Shown: positions 48,660 to 58,872, numbered from the stretch's first letter. The stretch is 64,000 nucleotides of DNA from JACXTP01 sp963827905 (GCA_963827905.1 CAWHCB010000007.1:62001-126000); one strand, 5' to 3'. Numbers and translations: made by a program. Notes: generated by a model from the letters alone, not told the origin.

Positions 48660-49872
48660 GTGACCGATGAGCAGCTCGACGATTATCTTTACAAAGAGAT
48701 GAAACAGAAACTGGAGCATCTGGAAAGACAGAACGCCGAGCTATTGGAGGAGGTAAGGCGGGTGGAAGGCGAGAAGCGCTATGTCGAGAGCGAGCTATTC
48801 CGCCTGCAGAAGGAGATCAAGAGGATGCGCTCGGAGATGGAGCGCCTCAAGTCCCCGCCGCTCATCATCGGTTCCATCAAGGACGTCCTTGTGGACGGCC
48901 GGGTCATCGTCAAGAGCTCGACCGGCCCGGACTTCATCGTTTCCACCTCGGAGTACGTGCCTACGGAGGACATAACCGTCGGCGCGCGTGTCGCGCTCAA
49001 CAAGCAGACCTTGGCGGTGATGTCGGTGCTGCCAGCCTCGTTGGACCCCATCGTCATCGGGGCGGAGATCGTGGAGAAGCCCGCCATCAGCTACGACGAC
49101 ATCGGCGGCCTGGAGGAGCAGATACGCGAGATCCGGGAGGCGGTGGAGGACCCGCTGCTCCGGCCTGAGCTGTACAAGCGCGTGGGCATCGAGCCCCCGA
49201 AAGGGGTGCTGCTGGTCGGACCCCCGGGAACGGGAAAGACCCTGCTGGCCAAGGCGGTGGCCCACCAGACCAACGCCACCTTCATCCGCATGGTCGGGTC
49301 CGAGCTGGTGCAGAAGTACATCGGAGAGGGCGCCCGCCTGGTGCGCGAGCTGTTCGAGATGGCCAAGGATAAGTCCCCCAGCATCGTGTTCATCGATGAG
49401 CTGGACTCCATAGGCGCCAAGCGCTTGGACGTGGCCACCTCTGGCGACCGCGAGGTGCAGAGGACCCTGATGCAGCTGTTGGCCGAACTGGACGGATTCA
49501 ACCCGATCGGGGAGGTCAAGATCGTGGCCGCGACGAACCGCCCGGATATCCTGGACGAGGCCTTGCTGCAGGCCAGGAAGGTTCGACCGGATCATCGAGA
49601 TCCCCCTGCCCAACTTCGATGGGAGGCTGGAGATCTTCAAGATCCATGTCAAACGCATGAACGTGGACGATAGCATCAACATCAACGACCTGGCGGCAAA
49701 GTCCGATTTCGCCTCGGGGGCAGACATCAAATCCATCTGCACCGAGGCCGGCATGTTCGCCATCCGGGACAACCGGGACATGGTCACGATGATCGACTTC
49801 GAGCGCGCCCTCAACAAGGTGCTGGAGACCGAGGAGACCAAGGTCACCGAGTCCGGCGTGATGTTCGCCTAA
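48660..49872 (+). CDS. pan: Proteasome-activating nucleotidase PAN (one frame break)
   Basis: About 403 residues after correction. An N-terminal coiled coil (DYLYKEMKQKLEHLERQ) is followed by an OB domain (IIGSIKDVLVDGRVIVKSST) and an AAA+ domain with VLLVGPPGTGKTLLAKA, SIVFIDELDSIGAKR and VAATNRPDILD. One extra A at about 49570 breaks the frame; removing it restores LLRPGRFDRIIEIPLP. PAN unfolds substrates and opens the 20S proteasome gate. The C-terminal residues VMFA keep a hydrophobic next-to-last position, as in the HbYX docking motif, but with Phe in place of Tyr. Confidence 0.94.
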
Positions 49873-49873
49873 A

Positions 49874-49925
49874 CCATTTTGAAAAAAATGGCCTAGATGG
49901 CCATACCTTTACTATTTTTTCTTTC
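49874..49925 (+). terminator. Terminator after PAN
   Basis: Directly after the stop, CCATTTT and AAAATGG (49874-49891) can pair, and ATGGCC/GGCCAT overlaps as a second stem. A T-rich run (CTTTACTATTTTTTCTTTC) follows. T-tracts of this kind terminate archaeal transcription. Confidence 0.6.
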
Positions 49926-50063
49926 TTCATCATTCATTGGTCGACCCGTCGACATTCTGGGTGTGGCAAAGGAAGTCGGAAAAAACATTGTTCGCGGATA
50001 TCCCGCACCATAATCCATCGGTTCACTGGTGGGGATTGCCCCCGACGCACATCCATCCTCTTA

Positions 50064-50250
50064 CTACGGTGAGAGGTATGGTCTTAGCCAGTCATATAGA
50101 GCGATCAGTACGGTTATGCCGCTGGCCAGTGCGAAGACGATGGTGGCGGTCCTGACCATTTTCGGAGATTCATTTTCGACGACCTTGGGTAGCCGTCCTG
50201 ATATTCCATCTAGCTTAACCCCGGAAAATACTATTATTGCGATAGGATGA
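50064..50250 (-). CDS. Possible small tail-anchored membrane protein
   Basis: An open frame after the zinc-ribbon gene encodes KVVENESPKMVRTATIVF followed by a hydrophobic helix (ALASGITVLIALYDWL) and ends PYLSP. The charged segment plus one C-terminal helix looks like a tail-anchored protein. No ATG is available except one 31 codons before the stop, so the start is unknown and the upper limit given is approximate. A frame error near the start is possible. Confidence 0.3.
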
Positions 50251-50305
50251 CCTTTTCGTTTAGTTAGTTTGTAAACAATTCCAAATCTCGACCAATAAGG
50301 ATGTT

Positions 50306-50554
50306 CTAGGTTGGGGGTTTTTTCCCTTCGCCTTCCTCTTCCTTGAGTATCTCGTCGACGTCGTAATCCTCTTCTAGCACCAAGGCGCCGATGTAATCGC
50401 AATTCTTGCAATGGTACTTGTAACCCGTGACCAGGGCGTTCTCGTAAATTATGTCAGAAGAACCGCATTGTGGGCATCTTTTCACACTTTGCTTCCCAAT
50501 CGGCTTTTCAGCCTTCTTTTCCTTCCCCTTCCTGAACCACATCATGATTTCCAT
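50306..50554 (-). CDS. Small zinc-ribbon protein, copy 2
   Basis: An 82-residue protein with RCPQCGSSDIIYENALVTGY and HCKNCDYIGALV, a four-cysteine ribbon, between a basic N terminus and an acidic tail (EEDYDVDEILKEEEGEG). It is a clear paralogue of the next entry, 52 bases away on the same strand. Function unknown; the ribbon resembles those of transcription factors, but no partner is visible. Confidence 0.65.
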   Translation of the reverse strand: MEIMMWFRKGKEKKAEKPIGKQSVKRCPQCGSSDIIYENALVTGYKYHCKNCDYIGALVLEEDYDVDEILKEEEGEGKKPPT

Positions 50555-50606
50555 CCACTACGAGCGATATCATATTGTCGGTCCATCTTCCAACTAACAT
50601 GGTATC

Positions 50607-50870
50607 TCATTTTTCCGAGGTGGGCCCGCCATCATCTTTTTGATCATCTGTATTGTCCAATGATCCATCGAAATCGTTGTAGACGACGATCCCCCGATAC
50701 TCGCAATCGTGACAGTGGTAAACCAGGGAGCGACCGATGATGATATAACCGCTCAGGGCCAGCTCCTGTTCTATGTTCTTGGAATTGCATTTGGGACAGT
50801 GGTATGTCCCGACCTTTCTCCGCTCCGCCTTACCTTCCCTCTTGCTAGGCCACAAATGCTCACCTACCAC
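50607..50870 (-). CDS. Small zinc-ribbon protein, copy 1
   Basis: An 87-residue protein with YHCPKCNSKNIEQELALSGY and VYHCHDCEYRGIVVYND, the same ribbon plan as the neighbouring copy, a basic N terminus (SKREGKAERRK) and an acidic tail (DGSLDNTDDQKDD). It starts 23 bases after the GPN GTPase stop and is probably co-transcribed with it. Confidence 0.65.
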   Translation of the reverse strand: MVGEHLWPSKREGKAERRKVGTYHCPKCNSKNIEQELALSGYIIIGRSLVYHCHDCEYRGIVVYNDFDGSLDNTDDQKDDGGPTSEK

Positions 50871-50893
50871 CGGTGCTTTCGCTCATTGGCGAC

Positions 50894-51658
50894 TCAATCC
50901 CTGCTGAGGTCCTCCCCTCCCTCATATGACTGTTGGATGATGTTGTAGAGTTCCTCCAGTCCAAAAGGGATCTCGCTCGATACCGGGGTGAGCTCGCGGT
51001 ACACCCCGATGTTCTGCAGGGCATAGAAAAGCTCGTTGGAAAGCACGCTCCGGCTGGATGCCTGCTCCTGCATCAGACCATCGTACAGTGCGTCAGGCTC
51101 CTGCGACCAGTCGAGCACGCGGAGCAGGTCCTTCTCGGCCAAGGTATCGGCCTTGGAGAGCAGGTTGATGAAGGGGATGTTGAAACGGAAGTGCACCGTG
51201 GCGCAGAGCATCAGCATCGAGACATATCCAGAGGCGGTCCGGGCCAACGCTGGGTCGGAGAGGAAGGCCAAGAATGATTGGTCCCTGCCCAAGGCGTCTA
51301 TGATGACCTGGCTGGACTGCCTGAAGGCGAAGAGCTCTATCTGGCCAGGGGTGTCGATGAGAACGTAGTTGGTGCGGAACTTCTCTACGGTCTCCACCAG
51401 CTCCTTGGAGTTCAATGCCATGAGGTCGGCGCACACGATCTGCGCCCCGTTAGGGCCCAGCCCATAGTCCCTCATGACATCCTCGACCTTGACCCAATCC
51501 CTAATATCGATATCTGGCTCATATGGTATCTGCTCCGCCCCAGGGTCGAGGTTTACGGTGATCGTGTCCAGACCTTGCAGCGTCATCCACTGTTGGAACG
51601 CGTATACCAGGGTGCTCTTCCCGCTTCCCGCTGTGCCGACGAAATAAACATTGATCAT
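50894..51658 (-). CDS. GPN-loop GTPase
   Basis: A 254-residue GTPase: P loop VGTAGSGKSTLV, the GPN motif GLGPNGAQI, switch region LIDTPGQIELFAF and LLSKADT as the base-specificity motif. GPN GTPases form homodimers; eukaryotic members act in RNA polymerase assembly, and the archaeal single-copy protein is thought to have a related role. It heads a minus-strand group with the two zinc-ribbon proteins. No frame break. Confidence 0.93.
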   Translation of the reverse strand: MINVYFVGTAGSGKSTLVYAFQQWMTLQGLDTITVNLDPGAEQIPYEPDIDIRDWVKVEDVMRDYGLGPNGAQIVCADLMALNSKELVETVEKFRTNYVLIDTPGQIELFAFRQSSQVIIDALGRDQSFLAFLSDPALARTASGYVSMLMLCATVHFRFNIPFINLLSKADTLAEKDLLRVLDWSQEPDALYDGLMQEQASSRSVLSNELFYALQNIGVYRELTPVSSEIPFGLEELYNIIQQSYEGGEDLSRD

Positions 51659-51790
51659 GGGCCTGCCTTCGCTAGGATGGCTATAGTAACGCCCCCTATA
51701 TAGGTTGGAGCGGTAGGGCCAAAGGTCGTTTAATTTCCATAGGAATGAGACGGTACGAACATCTATCGTGACCTAATCTGATATTGCGTC

Positions 51791-52693
51791 GTGATTGGAC
51801 CGAGGTCGGGCGAGGGTCGCGTTCAGGTCACCGGAGGGGAGGTTTGGTACAAGGTGGTCGGAAGTGGACCGGGTGTCCCCTTGCTGGTCGTTCATGGAGG
51901 GCCGGGTTTCCCTCACGATTACCTCGAACCCATGCAGGTGCTCGGAGAAGACAGGCCGGTCGTCTTCTACGACCAGCTCGGTTGCGGCAACTCGGACCGG
52001 CCGAGCGACCTTTCCCTATGGTCGCTGGAAAGGTTCGTTGAAGAGCTGCGCCTGGTCATGCAACATCTCGGTCTGGAGGATTTCCACCTGTTCGGGCATT
52101 CCTGGGGGAGCATCCTGGTTGTGAACTATTATGCGACCTTGAGGCCTAAAGGGATGAAAAGCATGATCTTATCCAGCCCTTCCCTGAGCATACCGCGATC
52201 CTATGACGACATGCGAGGATATCTGGAAAAGATGCCGTCAGAGCTCAGGGAGGCAGTCCGTATGGGCGAGCTGTCAGGCGACACCACCGGACCAGATTTC
52301 AAACGCGCGGTCCGAGCCTACAACCGACGGCACCTTTGCCGCGTGGAGCCCCCGCCGGAGTGCATGAAAAGAGCGCATTCGAAGAGCTCACGGGAGATTG
52401 CGGACCATTTCCTGGGTTGGAGGGACTTCAAGATAACCGGCTATATGCAAAACTTCGATTGCACCGATCAGTTGATGAAGATCGAAGTCCCCACCCTCTT
52501 CATATGCGGCGAACATGACGATGCCTGCCCGGAGAGCACTAGGTTCTATCACCACCTCGTGCCTGGCTCTGAGCTGGAGATCGTGAAGGATGCGTCGCAC
52601 AATCCTCAGTTGGAGAACCCAGTCGATTTTCTGGGCATCATTCGTTCGTTCCTCGCCAAGATAGATGCTTCCTCTAGGGAAAGGTCTGTGTAA
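51791..52693 (+). CDS. Alpha/beta hydrolase, proline iminopeptidase type
   Basis: A 300-residue hydrolase from a GTG start. The oxyanion region is VVHGGPGFPHDYL, the nucleophile elbow GHSWGSILVV, and the acid and His lie in ICGEHDDACPE and KDASHNPQLENP. The HGGPG motif is typical of proline iminopeptidases such as the tricorn-interacting F1 peptidase of Thermoplasma, which removes N-terminal residues from peptides. It lies about 1.9 kb from PAN but is not in an operon with it. Confidence 0.85.
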   Translation: MIGPRSGEGRVQVTGGEVWYKVVGSGPGVPLLVVHGGPGFPHDYLEPMQVLGEDRPVVFYDQLGCGNSDRPSDLSLWSLERFVEELRLVMQHLGLEDFHLFGHSWGSILVVNYYATLRPKGMKSMILSSPSLSIPRSYDDMRGYLEKMPSELREAVRMGELSGDTTGPDFKRAVRAYNRRHLCRVEPPPECMKRAHSKSSREIADHFLGWRDFKITGYMQNFDCTDQLMKIEVPTLFICGEHDDACPESTRFYHHLVPGSELEIVKDASHNPQLENPVDFLGIIRSFLAKIDASSRERSV

Positions 52694-52827
52694 AAAGAAA
52701 TGGATGGCTTGGCTCGGACCTCTCAAGCATAGCTGCTACACAATCCTGACGGCTGCAATGCGCTCCGTTACCTGACCATGATGACCTTGGACCTTGGAAG
52801 CGTCAAGTGGGCTGGATCCATCGGAGG

Positions 52828-53214
52828 TCAATCGCCATCCATATGGCAGACGATCTGTGCAAAACGTCCGGCGGTGCTCCTCCACTCCATGAGCTTTGAG
52901 TGCATCCTTTCCCCCTTGCGATAATGTTCCTTATGGGCTTGGATGAGATCGATGAGGTGGTCGTAAAAATTGACCAGGTCGTAAATGCGGGAATAGGTAT
53001 CGTCGAAGGTGTCGAGGCAACGCTCATGGAGGCACTTCTCCAGCCCCTCCAGCTCCGGGATCATCCTCTCGAACCCCAATCCACTCCTAGCCACGTTCCC
53101 GATCTCATATCCAATGTCGAAGAAAGCCCTGCCCCTGATGGCATCGAAAAGATCATCGAGATCGCCCCTCACCTTGCGGCAGAGGCTGATGGCCTCGTCG
53201 AAATCGAACTCCAA
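52828..53214 (-). CDS. Small helical protein, unknown
   Basis: A 128-residue, nearly all-helical protein (FDEAISLCRKVRGDLDDLFD, LVNFYDHLIDLIQAHKEHYR) with many acidic residues and a few His/Cys. Coding is supported by its composition and length; I do not recognise the family. Confidence 0.5.
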   Translation of the reverse strand: MEFDFDEAISLCRKVRGDLDDLFDAIRGRAFFDIGYEIGNVARSGLGFERMIPELEGLEKCLHERCLDTFDDTYSRIYDLVNFYDHLIDLIQAHKEHYRKGERMHSKLMEWRSTAGRFAQIVCHMDGD

Positions 53215-53375
53215 GGTCTACACCCGTGTTAACATTGGAGCTTATAGGATTAAATGTTTCGAGGTGGCATTTGAGATACCAGGAACTTAAACCACAACAA
53301 GACGGCCTGGTCCTTAAGTAAAAACCTACCACCGACGAGGTACGACTAATGGCAATGACGTAATGGCGCTGACCC

Positions 53376-54605
53376 TTAGCGATCATCCCAGACCTTGTTC
53401 ATTGTCATTATGTCGGATGGCGGTCGACCCTGTTTCAGAAGATCGCTCATCAATTTCATCGGTCGGTCAATATGGTGGTAGAAGGACTTGTATCCTGAGC
53501 AAAGAAAGTTGAGTCCGTTCTCCCCTTGGGGGGAGCGTATGAAACGGTCCTTAGGACAACCCCCGTGGCAAGCGAACCGGACGTCACATTCCATACAATA
53601 CCTCGGAAGCAGCGCCTTGTTCGCTCCGAATCGCAACTGCCTTTCGCTGCACACCATTTCGACCATCGGTTTCTCCAAAATGTTACCCAGACGATGCTCA
53701 TCATCGACGAAGTGGTCGCAGGAATATAGGTCTCCATTGTGCTCGAGGGCGAGGGCGGTGCCACAGGTGATGGCGTTGGTGCAGATGCTGGGTGGCTCGC
53801 CATACCAATTGGCCAATGCCACATCGAAGGATTGGACGAAGACCTGCCCCACGTCCCGTCTGACCCACTCGTCGAACACCCCGATCATGAACCGGCCGTA
53901 TTTACCGGGGTTGACCGATTCCCTCGTGACCTTGTGACCCGGTCCCTCATCTTTGCCTTGGGCCTTTTCGACGATGGGGATGAACTGGATATAACGCAGC
54001 CCAGCCTCATCCCTAAGGAACCGGTACACTTCGCGCGGCCTGTCCGAATTGACAGCGTTGATAGTGACCAGGGCGTTGTGTTCCACCTTGGACCTCTGCA
54101 ACGATCGAAGGCCTTCCATCACCTTATCGAATGTCGGTCTTCCTCCTTGGTCCACCCTGTACTGGTCATGAAGCTCCTTTGGACCATCGATGGATATCCC
54201 CACCAGAAAACCATTTTCATGGAAGAACGAGCACCATTCGTCATCAAGTAGGGTGCCATTGGTCTGGATGGTGTTGAGGACCGTTTGGCCCGGCCCGAGA
54301 TATCTCTTCTCGAGTTCTATCGCCTTTTTGAAGAAATCGATGCCCATCAAGGTCGGTTCTCCCCCCTGCCAAGCGATGATCACCTCACTAGAACGGTGGC
54401 CATGGATGACCTGACGGACGTAGCTTTCCAGGACCTCGTCCGTCATCCGGAACGTCCCCTTCGGGTATAGGCTGGACTTGCGGGTGTAGAAACAATAGGT
54501 GCATGCCAGGTTGCAGACCGCGCCTCTGGGTTTGGCAAGGATGTGGAACGCGTCAGGGCGATCCAAATCCTGTTCCTTGTAGGCCATGGATGCCTGTATG
54601 ACCAA
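53376..54605 (-). CDS. Radical SAM/SPASM maturase, anaerobic sulfatase maturase-like
   Basis: A 409-residue protein. The radical SAM cluster is CNLACTYCFY (~residue 31), followed by AWQGGEPTLMG and GISIDGP. The C-terminal SPASM region has many cysteines (CTNAITCG, YSCDHFV, YCMECDVRFACHGGCPKD and FLCSGY) for two extra Fe-S clusters. This fits anSME enzymes, which turn a Cys or Ser of a sulfatase into formylglycine, or related peptide maturases. No sulfatase and no short Cys-rich peptide gene is seen nearby, so the target is open. An ATG six codons in is an alternative start. Confidence 0.87.
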   Translation of the reverse strand: MVIQASMAYKEQDLDRPDAFHILAKPRGAVCNLACTYCFYTRKSSLYPKGTFRMTDEVLESYVRQVIHGHRSSEVIIAWQGGEPTLMGIDFFKKAIELEKRYLGPGQTVLNTIQTNGTLLDDEWCSFFHENGFLVGISIDGPKELHDQYRVDQGGRPTFDKVMEGLRSLQRSKVEHNALVTINAVNSDRPREVYRFLRDEAGLRYIQFIPIVEKAQGKDEGPGHKVTRESVNPGKYGRFMIGVFDEWVRRDVGQVFVQSFDVALANWYGEPPSICTNAITCGTALALEHNGDLYSCDHFVDDEHRLGNILEKPMVEMVCSERQLRFGANKALLPRYCMECDVRFACHGGCPKDRFIRSPQGENGLNFLCSGYKSFYHHIDRPMKLMSDLLKQGRPPSDIMTMNKVWDDR

Positions 54606-54770
54606 AGGTCATAATCAGGGTTACTGATTCGGTCCGCTTGGGAATGTGACCATGCCAAAAATATGGCCTCTAGACGATTTTAGAGTCGAAGTCTAACGAT
54701 CAAATACACCGAGGAGCGGGGTCTAGTAAAAGTTATTATAGGTAAATTTTGTTGAATCGAAAGAGCCCAG

Positions 54771-55388
54771 ATGAACCGGTATAGCCTCGTCATCATCATC
54801 CTCTCCATCGCAATGGCTCTGCTCTCTTTATGGAACAAAGATTGGGCGAGCCTCATGGTGCCAACGACGGGGATCGTCGTCGTCTGCGCACCGATGATCG
54901 TGACGGGCGATAGAGGCAAGGGGTACGACGCACGTTTGATGCGGATATCCATAATACCGTTGGTCCTCTTCATATTCATCACTGTGGCCGACCTCATCTT
55001 TGATTTCCAATATTATTACGAGATCTCCATAGCGGTCCAGGCATGTGCCATGATGGCCTTCGGGATCATGATAGCCGTGTTCCTGAATGCTACGAAGGAT
55101 GTCACCCTGCCCAGAAGGTGGGTGGTCCTTTTTGCTTTGACCTTCGCTGGTTCCTTGTCGGTCCTTTACACCTTTTCCACCATCTACTGGATGTATGTCA
55201 CTGGATACCCGATCTATAACGAGGACTTCAGCAACACACTGGATAACAACACGGTCAATCTGATGCTAATGATACCGATGGCGGTATCAACATTCACCAC
55301 AGTCGTCTATGCCGTGGTCTTCAACGAGTACCTAAAGCGCGCGGATTCATTGGAATTGTTCAGATTCTTGCCGGAGGAGAAGTCATGA
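54771..55388 (+). CDS. Polytopic membrane protein, first of pair
   Basis: A 205-residue protein with about six hydrophobic helices (for example SLVIIILSIAMALLSL, VVLFALTFAGSLSVLYTFS, LMLMIPMAVSTFTTVVYAVV). A TATA-like TTATTATAGGTAAA lies about 30-45 bases upstream. It overlaps the next gene by four bases, so the two are made together. Unknown family. Confidence 0.6.
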   Translation: MNRYSLVIIILSIAMALLSLWNKDWASLMVPTTGIVVVCAPMIVTGDRGKGYDARLMRISIIPLVLFIFITVADLIFDFQYYYEISIAVQACAMMAFGIMIAVFLNATKDVTLPRRWVVLFALTFAGSLSVLYTFSTIYWMYVTGYPIYNEDFSNTLDNNTVNLMLMIPMAVSTFTTVVYAVVFNEYLKRADSLELFRFLPEEKS

Positions 55389-56053
55389 AGAAGATCGACC
55401 TCTCCGATGTTATCTGTGTATTTACCGCGTTGATGATCCTTCTAATGACGGTGCTTTCGGTAATAGGGACCGACCGTACCCCCTATAAATTGTGGACGGG
55501 CATCCTCTGCGCCATATTTTGTTTGATCCCGATGGCGTTCCGGCACGCTAGCGTGATGCGTTTGCCACTTTCATTAATAGTGCCGATAATGGCGACGTTG
55601 TTCCTCCACGCCTACGGCGTGCTCCTCATGATGTACGATGACATAGTGTGGTATGACACCATTACCCATCTGGCCGCCTCGATAACCATCGCATTGTTGG
55701 TCTTCTATGCCCTGGCGGCGGTCGAACTGTTCGATAGTCAGACCCGCTTTGGGAAGAGGATCCCGCTGTTCGTCACTTTGATAATGATGACGTTCAGCAT
55801 CTACTGGGAGGTTCTCGAGCTCGTCGTGGACTACACGACCGGAATAAACATGCAATACAGCCCCTGGGACACTATCAGGGACATGGTCTGCAACACCATC
55901 GGTACTGTGACGGTCACGATACCTTTGAGGTTCTACCTCAAGAAACATTCATTGAACGAGTTCATTGAACGCCTTGAGCTGAGCCCCTCCCTGAAGCGCA
56001 TGGTCACCCGCGAACCTAAAAAGATCAAAAAACCTATGAACGATGACCATTAG
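55385..56053 (+). CDS. Polytopic membrane protein, DUF2238/YjdF-like
   Basis: A 222-residue protein with about six helices. The stretch IVWYDTITHLAASITIALLV, the helix ending in FSIYWEVLELVVDYTTG and the motif SPWDTIRDMVCNTIG resemble the DUF2238 (YjdF) family, in which the His, Glu and WDTxxDM residues are conserved. Function of that family is unknown. It is coupled to the upstream gene by an ATGA overlap. Confidence 0.6.
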   Translation: MKKIDLSDVICVFTALMILLMTVLSVIGTDRTPYKLWTGILCAIFCLIPMAFRHASVMRLPLSLIVPIMATLFLHAYGVLLMMYDDIVWYDTITHLAASITIALLVFYALAAVELFDSQTRFGKRIPLFVTLIMMTFSIYWEVLELVVDYTTGINMQYSPWDTIRDMVCNTIGTVTVTIPLRFYLKKHSLNEFIERLELSPSLKRMVTREPKKIKKPMNDDH

Positions 56054-56212
56054 CCATTCACCCGATTTCTTGTCGTTATCGTTCCTTAGACCGCGGCAAA
56101 AGAACTTGCACGGTATATGGTCCAGGGTCTCGACCATTTCCCAGTTCAGGCCATCGCCCCACCGCGACTTCCTCTCGATATTTTAAAATAAGACCACCTT
56201 AATCTGACAAGG

Positions 56213-57429
56213 GTGCGTCAGAGCTTCGCCCAGGGATTGAACAGCAAGCTTTGTTCCATCCCGCCGGAGAGAAGGGTCTTTTTACTGATTCTGGTCTGGG
56301 CACTCTTTTTCGGGGCATTGATCGCTCTCGATGCGCTCTTTCTCCGGGATTACCTCAACTCGACGATAGGTGAGGTAGTCGACCTATCGTTCTATAGAGA
56401 GAGGACCCAAGGCGTCCTCGATGGTCTTTGGCTCTACCGCGACATCCAATGCGAGTCCCCGCCATTGATCGTCTACCTTATGCTCCCAGCCCAGATGGCC
56501 GGTGGAAGCGAGGTCGCCTACCAGATCTGGTTCTCGATATTCATCCTCCTAACCTCCCTCTCGCTTTACCTGGCCCTTCGTCGTTTCGATGATGTCAAGG
56601 CCTTTTGGGTGGCGTTGATATTCCTTTTCGTCCCGGTGAGCACCATCGAGACGGTGTTCGGGATCCAGGACGAGGCCATCGTGTTCTACCTCTTCATCCT
56701 GTCCATCCTCCTGGCCGTCATCGGTAGGCTTCGTTGGAGCGCCGTTGCCATGACGGTCGGCATCTGGACCAAGTTCATGAATGGTTTCTTGCTCCCGTTC
56801 CTTCTAAGGGCTGAGAGGAGGAGGAGAGAACGTCTCATCCTGTTGGGGATCGTCGCGGGGATATCCTTGGCGGTATGCCTCCCCTTCCTGATCGTCTGCC
56901 CTGAGGAGTTCCTCAGTTTCCCCTCCTATTATTTCTTAAAATCTGGAACGGCCGATAATCCCACCTCCAATCTGAACATTTGGGACTTCTTGAGCATGGG
57001 CGGGCTGGATCTGCCATCGTGGTTCTTCCTTCTGCTCATAGCGGGAGTGATGATCCTCGCCTATTACCTCGGTTTGAAAAAGAACCGGACCATCCTGGAA
57101 GGGATGTTGATCGTCCTGGTCGCATTCGTATTGATCTACCCTCGCACCACTGCCAGTTACTACACTCTCCCGATCGCCCTGTTGCTCATATGGGGCATTG
57201 AGAACCGATGGCTGGTGATCAGATGCTTTTCCATCTATGTTCCCCTGCTCGTAAGCTTGCTTTTCACCAACAACAACTCGGTGGGGGAGCCGTTCATTGA
57301 CTGGGAATGGGGGTGGGTGATCGGTGCTTTACTGAGCTTTTGGTCATCATCATATTGCTCGATTCCACACGTGTCGCCCTGAGGAAACGTAACTTCGTCG
57401 ACCGGGCCTTGATTAAGGAAAAGCAATAG
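56213..57429 (+). CDS. GT-C-like membrane glycosyltransferase (one frame break)
   Basis: About 405 residues after correction, starting at a GTG. Helix 1 (VFLLILVWALFFGALIALDA) is followed by a loop with charged residues (GEVVDLSFYRERTQ and LWLYRDIQCESPPLIVYLM), then eight or more helices, as in dolichol-phosphate-dependent GT-C enzymes. The paired acid of GT-C loops is not certain. One missing T in the TTTT run near 57340 truncates the frame; restoring it gives LVIIILLDSTRVALRKRN and a stop at 57427. Confidence 0.65.
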
Positions 57430-57655
57430 TTTACGAAAGGGCATCGACTTTAGTCGTGTCTGGCCATGACCACATCTAGCGCTCATTCATCATATCTGAT
57501 CCACTTGGGACAACGATAATGTAGCATTTTTGTTAGCCATCTCCGTTCACCGTTGACAATGATGTCCACTTCCCCCGATGATCCTCGTCTGAAGGACCAT
57601 GGACCATCTTTGCCTAGTACATTGGAAGCGATTGGTCGACCTGTAAGTCCTTCCC

Positions 57656-58872
57656 TCAGCCTGCCTTTCCCAAGGCCTTCTCTATCTTCTCCCTTATCGC
57701 GGCGATGACCAGGGGATGGTCGTTCCATGCCCCAAGGTCTATGACCTCGACCTGCCTGGAAGCCTTCGCCTTCTCGACGAGTTCCGGTATGTCGCTTTGG
57801 CTGTGTATCCCGTCGGCGCTGATCGCCGCGCTGAAGTATATCATCTTGATCTAGAAGCGGCGAGGGAATCGACTACGTCCGTGGTGTTTGGCTCCTTGAA
57901 CGCCATCCATGTGAACCGCACATTCTCCGGCCTATAACCTCGCTCATGAAATCACTTTTCAATCGCTGGCGGAAGAGTTCCTCCTGCTCTGTCTCGGTCC
58001 CGAACTCCTTGTCCCATTCGTCCGGTTGGCCATGACCGACCAGGAGGACCCCGGTGGTGGCCCTTTCCTGGGGGCGGGATGACCTGGTCGGCCTTCTCCA
58101 GGAAGCTGCGCCTCAGCAGCTCCGAGTTCCAGAGCGGCTCAGTATAGAGGACCCTTACCCCCCTCTCCTCGAGCCCCAGCCTCTCGACCAGCTCGTCCCC
58201 TTCCTTGGTATGGTTGGAGACCGTCAGAAAAACGTTGGCCACAACAATGGTGCTCGCCCCTTCGTTGTATGCTCTGGCCGCGGCGACGTCCGGTCGTGGC
58301 TCCGCATCCAGGAAGGAGACGTAGAACTTGACCTCATCACGACCGTCCTTCTTGAAGTCCTCCGCGAGCCTTTCCATCATCTGACAGTGCATGCTGCAGT
58401 GCCGACTGCTCCCTTTCATATACTTGCTGCGCAGCACTGTGAAGAAGAATGGCCTGACCAGTCGTGGCATGAACTTCAACTTCTGCTCGTCGAACTCCCG
58501 GAACTGATGCAACCATGCCAGCTGGTCGTATTCCTCCGATTCGCCGTGGGAGAAGTACACCACGCCGAGATGGCCGGGGTTTGAAACGGGCCTGCTCTCT
58601 AAATTTGGAAGCTCCCTGGGCCGGTCCTGGCCGAGGAAGAACAGCGTGGTGACCGAGTATCCTACGATCCCTGCTATCGCCACCAGAATGCTGGAGATCC
58701 AGCGGTCGCCTGATGGTAAGGTGTACACGATCCACACTGATGATGCCAGAAGTACAATGCAGAGCATCGCCGAAGGGAGTATCCACTTCACCTTGCACGT
58801 CAATGCCCAAACAAGGGTAGCTCCGAATGCAAAACCAGAGGCAAGGGCCAGGAATAAAAGCAGAACATCCAT
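57656..58872 (-). CDS. Membrane-anchored ferrochelatase/CbiX-like protein (three frame breaks)
   Basis: About 405 residues after correction. Residues 1-~80 form three hydrophobic helices (LLLFLALASGFAFGATLVWA and two more). Two chelatase-like repeats follow: LGVVYFSHGESEEYDQ with RHCSMHCQMMERLAEDF, then GVLLVGHGQPDEWDKEFG with IYFSAAISADGIHSQSDI and IDLGAWNDHPLVIAA. The paired HG motifs and GxWNDxP-like end resemble the ferrochelatase superfamily. One extra C near 58070 and missing bases near 57945 and 57853 break the frame. A metal chelatase bound to the membrane is the best guess; substrate and metal are unknown. Confidence 0.6.
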
